A stretch of DNA of 53,720 nt. Origin: Alphaproteobacteria bacterium. GTDB taxonomy: Bacteria; Pseudomonadota; Alphaproteobacteria; RF32; CAG-239. Position numbers and translations under genes: made by a program. Below the pieces are notes generated by a model that was given only the letters and a program-made list of their open reading frames with translations, made no database searches and was not told the DNA's origin. The DNA lies in the NCBI GenBank assembly GCA_015062435.1, contig SUUR01000011.1, positions 1-53,720 on the forward strand, given 5' to 3'. Below, piece after piece: positions 6,799-15,214 of the stretch; position 1 is the first letter of the stretch, and each line of letters opens with the position of its first letter.

Positions 6799-8385
6799 AT
6801 GAGGAAGAAATATCAAAAGAAAATCATAGAAAAATGTACAGAAGCTGTTACCTTTGCTCGTGTTTCAAGTGAGAAGCAAGAGAGAGGAGCCTCTATTGAT
6901 GCACAAAAAAAGTCAATTGAAGATTATTGTATAGAAAAAGGTCTTAAAATCATTAGAGAGTTTGAGATTACAGAAAGTTCAACTCGCGGTGATCGTGTCA
7001 AATATAACGAAATGCTTGATTTTATTCGCTCTCGTACTAAAAAAACTGCCATAGTTGTAAATTGCGTAGATAGACTTCAAAGAAGTGATGAAGATAATCC
7101 AGCACTAGATAAATTACGCAAAGAAGGTAAAATTGAACTTCACTTTATGAAAGAGCATATTATTTTAGATGAAACATCTCCGGTACAAGATATTTTTACT
7201 TGGAAAATGAATGTCTTATTAGCAGGAAACTACACCGATTCTCTATCATACAATGTCATAAGAAGTCGACGAATTAAGTTAAATCAAGGACAATGCCAAG
7301 AGCGCGCACCTCTGGGGTATTTAAATAAAAGAGATGACGAAAATAAAGCAATAGTCATTGTAGATCCTGAAAGAGGACCAATTATTAAGCGTTTATATCA
7401 AGAATATGCAACAGGAAAACATTCTATCCGTACAGTTTGGGATATATCAAAAACTTTAGGCCTGACATCGAGAGCAAAACATCATAAAGGACAGCCTGTC
7501 TGTAAAAATGCAATTTATGATATACTGACCAATCCATTTTATTATGGTGAAATGTGTATTAATGGAGAGTTTTATAAACACAATTATGAACCTATTATTT
7601 CTAAAGAATTATTTGATAAAGTCCAAAAAACATTTGTAAACAACGGCAATCACAATAGGAATAATATAGAAGAATATGCCAAAACACCATACACATTCAG
7701 AGGTATAATTCATTGTAAAGAGTGCGGATGCTTAATTACACCGGAAACAAAGACTAAAAAGAACGGAAAACAGTATATTTACTTAAGATGCGGTCATCCT
7801 AACAGAGTTTGTCACCAGCCTATTGTTAATGAAAACCAGATTGCTGAGCAATTAAAATGCGAATTTCTTGATAAAATAGCGATTCCTCAAACATTACAAG
7901 AATTATTAAAGCAGAAACTCTTGCAAGAATTAAATGATACGTCCGCATTTAACAAAAAAATGAAGAGCGATATTACAAACAAACTCAATGAAATCAAATT
8001 TAAAGAAGACAATTTACTTGATTTTTACCTTGAAGGAAAGCTCTCACAAGACAAATATGAAGAAAAACAAAAGCAATTTTCACAAATGCGTCAGGAACTA
8101 GAACAAACAGCTGAAAAATATAAAAACATTGATGCTGAAATGAAAGAAAACATAATGAAAACAATGGATTTAGCTTGCAATATCTCTAAAATATTTGATA
8201 TGGCATCTCCAGAAAAGAAAAATGAACTAATAAGGATTCTTATTTCAGACTGTAAACTTAACAATAAACAGCTTGAATATACAGTAAACAAGCCTTTTGA
8301 TAAGCTAATTAACTGCAGGAGTTGCAAAGAATGGCCAACCATAATCCTTGAGCACATGGATGAGTTTGAAGGAATAATGGCGTAA
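6799..8385 (+). CDS. Large serine recombinase
   Basis: 528 residues behind a strong AAAGGAGGA ribosome binding site. The N-terminal resolvase domain has the catalytic signature FARVSSEKQ, with S23 as predicted nucleophile, then a Recombinase domain (LGYLNKRDDE to about residue 275). A zinc ribbon follows with CKECGCLITPETK and later RCGHPNRVCHQ cysteines, then a long charged coiled coil (about 375-450). This is the architecture of integrases that insert or excise elements between short attachment sites without duplication. It is probably the mobility gene of the island; the imperfect palindromes at 433, 6399 and 11938 are candidate substrates. Sequence is intact. Confidence 0.93.
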   Translation: MRKKYQKKIIEKCTEAVTFARVSSEKQERGASIDAQKKSIEDYCIEKGLKIIREFEITESSTRGDRVKYNEMLDFIRSRTKKTAIVVNCVDRLQRSDEDNPALDKLRKEGKIELHFMKEHIILDETSPVQDIFTWKMNVLLAGNYTDSLSYNVIRSRRIKLNQGQCQERAPLGYLNKRDDENKAIVIVDPERGPIIKRLYQEYATGKHSIRTVWDISKTLGLTSRAKHHKGQPVCKNAIYDILTNPFYYGEMCINGEFYKHNYEPIISKELFDKVQKTFVNNGNHNRNNIEEYAKTPYTFRGIIHCKECGCLITPETKTKKNGKQYIYLRCGHPNRVCHQPIVNENQIAEQLKCEFLDKIAIPQTLQELLKQKLLQELNDTSAFNKKMKSDITNKLNEIKFKEDNLLDFYLEGKLSQDKYEEKQKQFSQMRQELEQTAEKYKNIDAEMKENIMKTMDLACNISKIFDMASPEKKNELIRILISDCKLNNKQLEYTVNKPFDKLINCRSCKEWPTIILEHMDEFEGIMA

Positions 8386-8406
8386 ATAATGTTTGGTAAT
8401 ATTTAG

Positions 8407-8434
8407 TTGCATTTATACCCCGTAACATTATAAT
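8407..8434 (+). promoter_or_regulatory. Promoter of the SIR2 defence gene
   Basis: TTGCAT (8407-8412), a 16-bp spacer, then a perfect TATAAT (8429-8434), with an AAGGGGGA ribosome binding site before ATG 8468. The gene therefore has its own constitutive-looking promoter rather than depending on the recombinase transcript. Confidence 0.65.
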
Positions 8435-8467
8435 AAAAAAAATTACAGAGAACTAAGGGGGACTAAA

Positions 8468-11053
8468 ATGGACGATTTGATTGCTAGCAAAATAAAAAAA
8501 GAGGAAGATTTATTCGCTTTTATAAGTAATCGCATAGATAAAATATCAAATTATAATTTATTATTAGGTGCCGGTGCATCTGTGACTTCTGGCGTTTCCA
8601 CTGCGCAACAATTGATCGAAAAATGGAGAGAGGACATTTTTAAGTCTTATCCTGAAAATGAAAGTGCTGAATATACAAAAGAAGTTGCTCAGAAATTTTT
8701 CAGAGAAAAATTTGGTCGAGAATATGATGAAAATAGAGAATATTCTTTTTTATTTAAAGAAAAATACCATCTTCCAGCTCAGCGTCGTAATTTTGTGGAA
8801 ACCACAATAAAAGATTCCTCCCCAAATATTGGGTATAGATATTTAGCAAATCTTATACGTGCAAATTATTTCAACACTATATTTACTACAAATTTTGATG
8901 ATTTATTAGAACAATGTTTACTATCCGTTAATCTAGACTTGAAACCCATTACATGCTCACATGATGCATCTATTTCTTCTATACCTGTGGTATCAAATCG
9001 ACCCAAAATTATAAAATTACATGGAGATTTTCTATTTGATGATATAAAAACGACAATAGCCGAAACAAACCGACTTGAAATAAATATGCAAAATAAATTT
9101 GAGGAGTTTTTAAAAAATTTTGGTCTAATTGTCATTGGGTACAGTGGTTGTGACGATTCTATAATGGATATTCTTGAACGTCTTATAAAAAGAGAAGGCT
9201 TTTTAGATGGAGGCCTTTATTGGTGTACAAGAAATATAAATGAAATAGAGAACAATTACAGATTAAAAAAATTATTATTAAACGATAAAGCATATATTGT
9301 AAAAATTGATGGTTTTGATGAATTTTTTGCAAAATTAAATCATTCGATAACAGAGCCTAATTTTGATAAAGATCCCTTCAAAAAAGAAAAAAGCAATATA
9401 TTTCCACTAGATTGTATAGAAAAAATTATAAAATGTTTTCCTAATAATGAATTAATAAAAGCCGATTGTGAAAACTATAAAAAAACATATAAAACAACAC
9501 TTACTCAAGCATTAGATGAATTTTCATCCAAGTATTCTTCAAAAGAAAAAAATATAGATGAAGATAACATTAATTTATCAAAACTCACTGACGATCCTTC
9601 TTTGAAAGGTCACATTGCAACATTAAATCAATATATAAGAGACGAAAAATCCCCAGAAGAATTAGTTAAATTAATTCAAAAAATAGAAAAAGAATCCTAT
9701 AACTTTTCTGATATTAGATTATTTAATTATATTGAACGTCTGAAACTAAATATTTTAAAGAAAAAAAATGACACAACAGAAATTATTAGAACACTAAATG
9801 AATTAAAACAGTTTAATGAAGAAAAAAAATTTATATTTAAAGAAACATATATTGAATTATCAGAATGTTACATTGATAAACAAAAATGGGACGAAGCCAT
9901 TAAAGTTTTAACAGAAGCGATAAATAAAAACAAATATGAATACATGTTTTATTTACTATTAGCATCTGCACAATACGGAAAATACAGATATGAAAGTAAT
10001 CCCGATAAATCAACCTACGATGATATAAAAAATACTTATATTCAATGCATCAACTTAAATCCTTCTGTCAGATATAATCAGGCATATGGAAAACTAACAG
10101 ATTTTTTATGCTCGTCCAAAACTATAAAAATTGATGAAGAAGAATTTAAAAAAATAATTATTGAGCCTTTTCAGAAACAAAATATTTATGACTCTGATTA
10201 CCCTTATATACTTAGCCAAAAAGCTATTTATGATTATAACAATGGACATTCAAATCCTTTTGAGCAAATAGATCAATTATATAACGATATAAGAGCTCCG
10301 CAATCTTTAGAGTATAAATCATCTGTATACCGAAATTATTTGAAAACATGCCTTGAAACAAAAAGGTTAGATTGCTTTGAAAATTGTAAAACGGAAATTC
10401 CTTTTACTTTCAAAAAAAATTCTTGGTTTATAAAAATCACATCTCAATATGAATTATCAATTCACAATAATTTAAATCAAGCCATTAACATACTGCAAAA
10501 TAATCTTTACTTAGATACTAATAACGAACTATTACTTCAATTACTTAGGTACAAAATTTACAATGAAGATTATGACTATGTAGAGCAGAATTTGAATAAA
10601 TTATCAGATGAAGAGGATATATACGATATTAAAACAACCTTATATGAATACAAAAAAGACTTAGAAACATTATATACAATTTCTAACGAACATTATTTTA
10701 ATAGCTCTCAAGAATTTTATGACAAGATGAAATACTCCTATCATCTATTGATATGTAAAAAATATCAAGAATGCTACGATTTACTTAATGTCACTCAAAT
10801 ACAAAACCCAATTTTAGAAATAAATTATGAACTAGCAAGAAAAGGAATTGGTAAAAGTATAAGAAACGATAAGATAAATGTATTATATACACAATGCTCT
10901 GACGAAGAAAAAGCTGCAGCATGTGTTTTATTAAATAAAAATGAAGAAGCCATATCTATATTAAACAGTATAATTCAAAAAGATAAGGAAACATATTACA
11001 GGATAAAAGTATTTCCCGTATTTGAGACAATAGCGAGTAAATTGACATTTTAA
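8468..11053 (+). CDS. SIR2-domain defence protein with a long helical-repeat C-terminus
   Basis: 861 residues. Residues 1-~290 form a SIR2-like (SIR2_2) NAD-binding domain: GAGAS at 34-38, FTTNFDD around N142, KLHGD with H185, and IGYSGCDD at 223-230, i.e. the NAD-pocket and catalytic Asn/His positions of defence-associated sirtuins. The remaining ~570 residues are helical with TPR-like pairs (for example the KWDEAIKVLTEAI and EEAISILNSII helices). In known SIR2 systems such a C-terminus senses phage protein and the SIR2 domain depletes NAD to abort infection; here that role is inferred. The gene is intact, has its own promoter and ends before a bidirectional terminator. Confidence 0.88.
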   Translation: MDDLIASKIKKEEDLFAFISNRIDKISNYNLLLGAGASVTSGVSTAQQLIEKWREDIFKSYPENESAEYTKEVAQKFFREKFGREYDENREYSFLFKEKYHLPAQRRNFVETTIKDSSPNIGYRYLANLIRANYFNTIFTTNFDDLLEQCLLSVNLDLKPITCSHDASISSIPVVSNRPKIIKLHGDFLFDDIKTTIAETNRLEINMQNKFEEFLKNFGLIVIGYSGCDDSIMDILERLIKREGFLDGGLYWCTRNINEIENNYRLKKLLLNDKAYIVKIDGFDEFFAKLNHSITEPNFDKDPFKKEKSNIFPLDCIEKIIKCFPNNELIKADCENYKKTYKTTLTQALDEFSSKYSSKEKNIDEDNINLSKLTDDPSLKGHIATLNQYIRDEKSPEELVKLIQKIEKESYNFSDIRLFNYIERLKLNILKKKNDTTEIIRTLNELKQFNEEKKFIFKETYIELSECYIDKQKWDEAIKVLTEAINKNKYEYMFYLLLASAQYGKYRYESNPDKSTYDDIKNTYIQCINLNPSVRYNQAYGKLTDFLCSSKTIKIDEEEFKKIIIEPFQKQNIYDSDYPYILSQKAIYDYNNGHSNPFEQIDQLYNDIRAPQSLEYKSSVYRNYLKTCLETKRLDCFENCKTEIPFTFKKNSWFIKITSQYELSIHNNLNQAINILQNNLYLDTNNELLLQLLRYKIYNEDYDYVEQNLNKLSDEEDIYDIKTTLYEYKKDLETLYTISNEHYFNSSQEFYDKMKYSYHLLICKKYQECYDLLNVTQIQNPILEINYELARKGIGKSIRNDKINVLYTQCSDEEKAAACVLLNKNEEAISILNSIIQKDKETYYRIKVFPVFETIASKLTF

Positions 11054-11117
11054 TTATTATTTAAAATAAACAATTACTATTAGTCCGTGGATTGCAAGAC
11101 ATCTTCTGCCAAAAATT

Positions 11118-11150
11118 AAAGACCTGTCGTTGTAACAGGTCTTTTTGTTT
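11118..11150. terminator. Bidirectional intrinsic terminator
   Basis: AAAGACCTG (11118-11126) pairs with CAGGTCTTT (11136-11144), followed by T-rich sequence on the plus strand and TTTTAATTTTT on the minus strand. It separates the SIR2 gene from the convergent frameshifted gene. Confidence 0.8.
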
Positions 11151-11909
11151 ATGCTCGCTTAATTTCTCGCTTTATGCGTATGCGTTCGCATAGATTAGAT
11201 AAACTTGCAGAAACTTCTATTCTTTTGAAAAAGTCGTTCCAGCAGTTATTTTTTGAAAGATAACTTCTTAGCCATACTTTATGCTTTTGCCACTGGTTAG
11301 GTTTTGAATATCTAGAAAAAATATCCTTTGCAGAAACATTTTTTTCGATGATTTCAATGGCTTTGGCGTATAGCTTTTTGCCTTCTTCTACAGGATTATT
11401 ACAATACAGTTCAAAACCATTGAGACAATTTCCGTTTTCGTTAAGGTGTTCTGCAAGTCCCCAAGCAATTTTGAGAGCATAATCGCTTGTTGGTTTGAAC
11501 TGTGCAGCGATTGGAAGACCTTTATAAATAAACTGCAAGCAGTCATCTGTCATGATGTGATAGTCATCATGTGCTGATGAGTATGACCAAAATTTGAACG
11601 GTAACTGTTCATTGAAATGTACAGGGGCATGTAGCACAGCACCTTTGGAAAGGCGTTGCATTGCGACAGTGAACAATACGGGAGCAAGATTTTCTCCTGT
11701 CAGTTTATCCATTTCAATACAATCTTTGCCAAATAATGACATGAATGTCATGAAGTTCTTGTGAATACAAAAACGATTGTCTCCTCCAGCAAGATGCAAT
11801 AAAATATAATCTACTTTTTGTGTGTATTGTATCGCAGTTCTTGAAAGATATCAGGTAAAAAATAATGTGCCTTGTTTGCAAAATTAGCCGGTGTTTTGAT
11901 ATCAATCAT
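11149..11909 (-). pseudogene. Unrecognised protein split by a 1-base frameshift at an A-run
   Basis: From ATG 11909 a frame of 32 codons ends ...YNTHKK followed by TAG (11811-11813). The -1 frame then continues smoothly with VDYILLHLAGGDNRF to TAA 11149-11151. The whole span is 761 bases (3n+2). The break is at five A (T at 11815-11819) directly before the stop; one extra A would join the parts into a protein of about 253 residues. Composition and codon use continue across the break. No family is recognised; the protein has hydrophilic alpha/beta character, a C-terminal RIRIKREIKRA basic tail and scattered Trp/His. Either a recent pseudogene, a sequencing error, or a site of slippage (AAA AAG then stop). 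Confidence 0.6.
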
Positions 11910-11922
11910 CCGATATCGGATG
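11907..11922. promoter_or_regulatory. Perfect 16-bp palindrome over the start codon of the split gene
   Basis: CATCCGATATCGGATG is fully self-complementary, and its left half contains the ATG (minus strand, 11907-11909) of the frameshifted gene. It is GC-richer than its surroundings. A palindrome covering a start codon could be an operator or an RNA hairpin hiding the start. Confidence 0.5.
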
Positions 11923-11937
11923 AAAAAAGGCAAAATT

Positions 11938-11966
11938 AAACCCGTTGCATATATTGTCTTAGGTTA
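11938..11966 (-). repeat. Island site C: inverted relative of sites A and B
   Basis: Read on the minus strand: AACCTA, AGACAATATA, TGCA, AC, GGGTTTAA. With one gap it matches site B at about 23 of 29 positions, including the AACCTA, TGCA and GGGTTTAA blocks. It marks the right end of the AT-rich island, 130 bp before the core CDF gene, and is in the opposite orientation to A and B. Confidence 0.45.
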
Positions 11967-12095
11967 TACTTTGTTTGAATAATGCTAAAACAGTGATGTT
12001 ATGGATTTGATAAAAAATAAAAATTATATTGTATTTTTTCTAAATTGATTGATAATTAATAATAACAAATTTTATAATTTAATAGGGTAATAATA

Positions 12096-13001
12096 ATGTC
12101 TGAACATTGTCATCATCATCACCATCACCATCACCATCACCATACTGAAGTAACAGCTAAATCTGTAAAATTGTTGATTGTATCGTTTGCAATTAATATG
12201 TTTTTGTCCATAGCAGAAATTATAGGCGGTATTATCTCCGGTAGTGTTGCTTTGATTGGTGATGCGTTACATAACACTTCTGATGCATTATCAATTTTGA
12301 TTGCTGTTATTGCGTTTAAGATAGGAAGTAAAAAAGCATCAGCAAAATATACATATGGTTTTAAGCGGGCCGAAGTTATTGGCGGTTTTGTAAATTTGAT
12401 ATTATTATTTATATCGGGTTGTTATTTGATGGTTGAAGGTATCGGACGTTTAATCCAACCTGAACAGATTGAAGGAATGATAATTATTTGGATTTCTGTT
12501 TTGGCATTAGTTGTTGATATTTTTACAGCAAAAATATCTCATCATGGGGCTCATCATAATACAAATATGAAAATGGTATTCATCCATAATTTGGCAGATG
12601 CATTCGGCTCTATCGGAGTTATTATTTCCGGACTTTGTATTGTGTGGTTTGGTGTGTATAGTGTAGATGGTATTGTTGCATTGTTGATTGCGTTTTATAT
12701 GATTTTTCAGTCAATCGTAACTTTTCCTAAAATAGTTAATATTTTAATGAATGCAGCGCCAGATAACATTGATATTGAACAAGTAAAGAAATCTATTTTA
12801 GAGTTTGATGATGTAAAAGATGTACATCATCTGCATTTATGGAATATCAGCGAGCATAATATTGCCTTAGAATGCCATGTAGAAAGTTGTAATTCTGATG
12901 TGGTAGCAGAGATTTCTGATAAGTTGAAAAATAAATTCGGAATAGATCATTGCAATATTCAAGTAGAAAAAATATCTTGCGGAAAATGTTGTGATTTGTG
13001 A
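12096..13001 (+). CDS. Cation diffusion facilitator, zinc exporter type
   Basis: 301 residues, normal CDF length, with six predicted membrane segments and a C-terminal cytoplasmic domain. The zinc-site pattern in TM2 is D56-ALH59-NTSD63, and TM5 carries HNLADAFGS, the H/D pairs of zinc-selective ZitB/CzcD/ZnT members. The C-terminal domain (HHLHLWNISEHNIALECHV) is the usual metal-sensing fold. The N-terminus has 11 consecutive histidines (residues 6-16) after a Cys, a natural metal-binding tail, and the protein ends with CGKCCDL, another likely metal ligand group. It exports Zn2+ (possibly Cd2+/Co2+) by proton exchange. It stands alone between the island and a convergent gene. Confidence 0.92.
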   Translation: MSEHCHHHHHHHHHHHTEVTAKSVKLLIVSFAINMFLSIAEIIGGIISGSVALIGDALHNTSDALSILIAVIAFKIGSKKASAKYTYGFKRAEVIGGFVNLILLFISGCYLMVEGIGRLIQPEQIEGMIIIWISVLALVVDIFTAKISHHGAHHNTNMKMVFIHNLADAFGSIGVIISGLCIVWFGVYSVDGIVALLIAFYMIFQSIVTFPKIVNILMNAAPDNIDIEQVKKSILEFDDVKDVHHLHLWNISEHNIALECHVESCNSDVVAEISDKLKNKFGIDHCNIQVEKISCGKCCDL

Positions 13002-13058
13002 TAAAACTTCTTAGTTTGATTTTTTGTTTCCGACAGAATTGTTGTTGGAATGTGAAAT

Positions 13059-13991
13059 CTATTTTTCAGAAGGTTGTTTCGTTTTGATTAGGGGGGATAA
13101 TTGTTGAAATTTGTTTTTTTCTCTTTTTATATATTTGGACAATTTAGTGTATAAGGCTTTGGTTTCAAGAGAAAATCTTTTCCAATCAGTATTTTCATCA
13201 TATCCCATAGCATGGATATGATACCCTTGTTTTTGATATGCTTTGGCAATTGCATCCCAGTCTTCAACTCCATTTTTGTTATAGAAGATAATTTGCGGTT
13301 TTTCTGGAAAACAGGTTAGCATGTACCATGTGTGTGTACCGGCAATTCCTACGGACATGTCTACTTTTTTGTACATATTTAGGAATTGATCGTGAGGAAC
13401 TCCCCTAATACCAAAAACATGCTTATCTTCTTTTACTCCGGGAACATACATATTAAATTCTTCAGCAATATTTTTTACGTGTTCAACATCATTTAGCTTA
13501 TGAAAGTGTTGTCCCAACAGATATTGGTTTTCTTTATCGTATTTGAAAGAATTAAATACTTCTAAAGGAACACTCTGCTGTTTGGCGGATAATCCGCACT
13601 TTCCGTCTGTAAACAGTTTTTGAGGGATTAGCATAATAACTAATGATTGTGAATTTAATTCCTTAAATTGGGGGAGTTGTTTGTGTGCTTGAGGAGTAAG
13701 AGGTGATTGAGCAAATTTATCCCAATCGTTTTCATTAAGTTTTTTATCTAAAAGGCTTTTTCGGTAACTGATACCATTTTCTTTTATTTGGGAAGCATCT
13801 TCCCATGTTGCAATTTTCATGTTAGAGACAAAAGGGGATAAGCGCTCATAGATGTCTGCTGTTTCTTGTTCAAAATCTTTTTTGTTGTCTTTTTCACTAT
13901 ATGCAAAAATCTCTTGATTGTTGAGCTTGCCGAAGTTTAATTCCATAAATCCATGTCCGCCGGCAGAAGTAATAAGGGCTATCTTTTTCAT
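13059..13991 (-). CDS. Unrecognised cytoplasmic protein, possibly glycosyltransferase-like
   Basis: 310 residues with a clean ATG. The N-terminus KKIALITSAGGHGFMELNF has a Rossmann-like strand plus a glycine turn, as in GT-B glycosyltransferases. A later block GIAGTHTWYMLTCFPEKPQI followed by an acidic loop resembles the nucleotide-sugar-binding half of that fold (a conserved Gly/Thr/His turn, then a strand). No signal peptide or membrane segment is seen. These are weak structural resemblances, and no family could be named. It is monocistronic and convergent with the CDF gene. Confidence 0.5.
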   Translation of the reverse strand: MKKIALITSAGGHGFMELNFGKLNNQEIFAYSEKDNKKDFEQETADIYERLSPFVSNMKIATWEDASQIKENGISYRKSLLDKKLNENDWDKFAQSPLTPQAHKQLPQFKELNSQSLVIMLIPQKLFTDGKCGLSAKQQSVPLEVFNSFKYDKENQYLLGQHFHKLNDVEHVKNIAEEFNMYVPGVKEDKHVFGIRGVPHDQFLNMYKKVDMSVGIAGTHTWYMLTCFPEKPQIIFYNKNGVEDWDAIAKAYQKQGYHIHAMGYDENTDWKRFSLETKALYTKLSKYIKREKNKFQQLSPLIKTKQPSEK

Positions 13992-14147
13992 CTCAAACTT
14001 CCTTTCTGGAATGTTAATTGAAAATCACTAATTAAGTTTATATTAACATATTTTTAGCCACCAATCAATGTTAATTGTGAAAAAAAAGATAGTTACCATA
14101 TTTGAATGTCTATTTTAATTTTGAAATAGCAAAGGCAAATATATTTA

Positions 14148-14176
14148 TTGACATGGAGAAAATAATTTAATATTGT
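14148..14176 (+). promoter_or_regulatory. Promoter upstream of secE-nusG
   Basis: TTGACA (14148-14153), a 17-bp spacer and TATTGT (14171-14176) give a sigma-70 promoter with a leader of about 107 nt before secE. No tRNA-Trp, the usual neighbour upstream of secE, is present. Confidence 0.65.
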
Positions 14177-14289
14177 TGGCAACAATAGTTGGACATTCGT
14201 GTGCGACTTGTTATGACGTGGATTATGACGTTTGATAAGTATGTTTGAATGTTTAGTCAATTCTCATCAGAGTTTTTTTTGAGGTAAAA

Positions 14290-14487
14290 ATGGCAAAAAT
14301 AAGTCCTATTCAATTTTTTCGTCAAGTTAAACAAGAAGTAAAAAAAGTTACTTGGCCTACCAGAAAAGAAGTGTTGCAAACATCTTTAATGGTTGTGGTT
14401 ATCGTGTCTATTGCTGCAACATTTTTCTTCTTTGTTGATCAAATACTCGGGTGGGGGATAAAGTTAATTTTAGGTCTTGGAGAGTAG
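14290..14487 (+). CDS. secE: Preprotein translocase subunit SecE
   Basis: 65 residues, the short single-span form of most non-enteric bacteria. The amphipathic helix QFFRQVKQEVKKVTWPTRKE with the hallmark KVTWP is at 8-27, followed by one transmembrane helix (about 33-60). SecE clamps SecY in the translocon of the inner membrane. A TTTTTTGAGG ribosome binding site precedes ATG 14290. nusG follows four bases after the stop, as in nearly all bacteria. Confidence 0.97.
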   Translation: MAKISPIQFFRQVKQEVKKVTWPTRKEVLQTSLMVVVIVSIAATFFFFVDQILGWGIKLILGLGE

Positions 14488-14491
14488 TTTG

Positions 14492-15022
14492 ATGGAAGCT
14501 CGTTGGTATGTTGTAAATGTTCATTCCGGTTGCGAAAAGAAAGTTGCCGAATCGGTAAAAGAGCAAGCTGTTATCAAGAAAATGGAAGATAAAATTCTTG
14601 ATATTATGATTCCGACTGAAGAAGTGGTGGAAGTTAAAAAAGGAGCTAAAGTTACATCTGAACGTAAGTTCTTCCCCGGATATATTTTGGTGAAGATGGT
14701 AATGACAGATGATGCATGGCATTTGATTAAAAATAATCCGAATGTAAGTAATTTCTTGGGTAGTCGTAATAAGCCTTATCCGATTACAGAAGCAGAAGCT
14801 CAAAGAATTATTACTCAAATGCAAGAAGGAATCGAACGTCCGCAAACTGTGGCCAATTTTGAAGTGGGTGAACAGGTGAGAGTTTGTGACGGACCTTTTG
14901 CATCTTTTGTCGGTTTGGTTGAAGATGTGGATACAGAAAAAGCAAGAGTTAAGGTTTCTGTTTCTATCTTTGGACGAGCAACACCGGTGGAATTGGAATA
15001 TGCACAAGTAGAAAAAATTTAA
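14492..15022 (+). CDS. nusG: Transcription elongation/antitermination factor NusG
   Basis: 176 residues from ATG 14492, with GGAGAG upstream; this start gives the standard MEARWYVVNVHSGCEKK N-terminus. An NGN domain (FFPGYILVKM, NVSNFLG) is followed by a KOW domain (GEQVRVCDGPFASFVGLVED). NusG binds the RNA polymerase clamp, and its KOW domain contacts Rho or ribosomal protein S10. It directly follows secE but is followed by a terminator rather than rplK, so the usual secE-nusG-rplKAJL-rpoBC string is interrupted here. Confidence 0.97.
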   Translation: MEARWYVVNVHSGCEKKVAESVKEQAVIKKMEDKILDIMIPTEEVVEVKKGAKVTSERKFFPGYILVKMVMTDDAWHLIKNNPNVSNFLGSRNKPYPITEAEAQRIITQMQEGIERPQTVANFEVGEQVRVCDGPFASFVGLVEDVDTEKARVKVSVSIFGRATPVELEYAQVEKI

Positions 15023-15044
15023 TTTATATTAGGTTTGTGTTATG

Positions 15045-15076
15045 AAAAGCATCAGGTAAAAATCTGGTGCTTTTTT
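15045..15076 (+). terminator. Intrinsic terminator after nusG
   Basis: AAAAGCATCAG pairs (one G-T) with CTGGTGCTTTT, closing on an 8-nt loop, followed by TTTTTTG. It ends the secE-nusG transcript. Confidence 0.85.
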
Positions 15077-15214
15077 GTTTTTTAACTTTATTTTTAGCAT
15101 TATTTGTTTTAAGGTGTCTAATATGATGCTTGGTTGTGTCAGGTGTCCAAAAATTTTGGATTTGAAAATACTTTTGAATTTTTAATAGCAATTAAATGAA
15201 GGAAGTTAAATCAT

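Noticed and set aside
12096-12150. His-tag vector contamination
   Set aside because: The His tract is in frame inside a normal CDF gene with native flanks and mixed CAT/CAC codons, so it is natural.
14477-14491. Longer NusG start upstream of ATG 14492
   Set aside because: It would overlap secE and lacks a ribosome binding site; ATG 14492 gives the family N-terminus.
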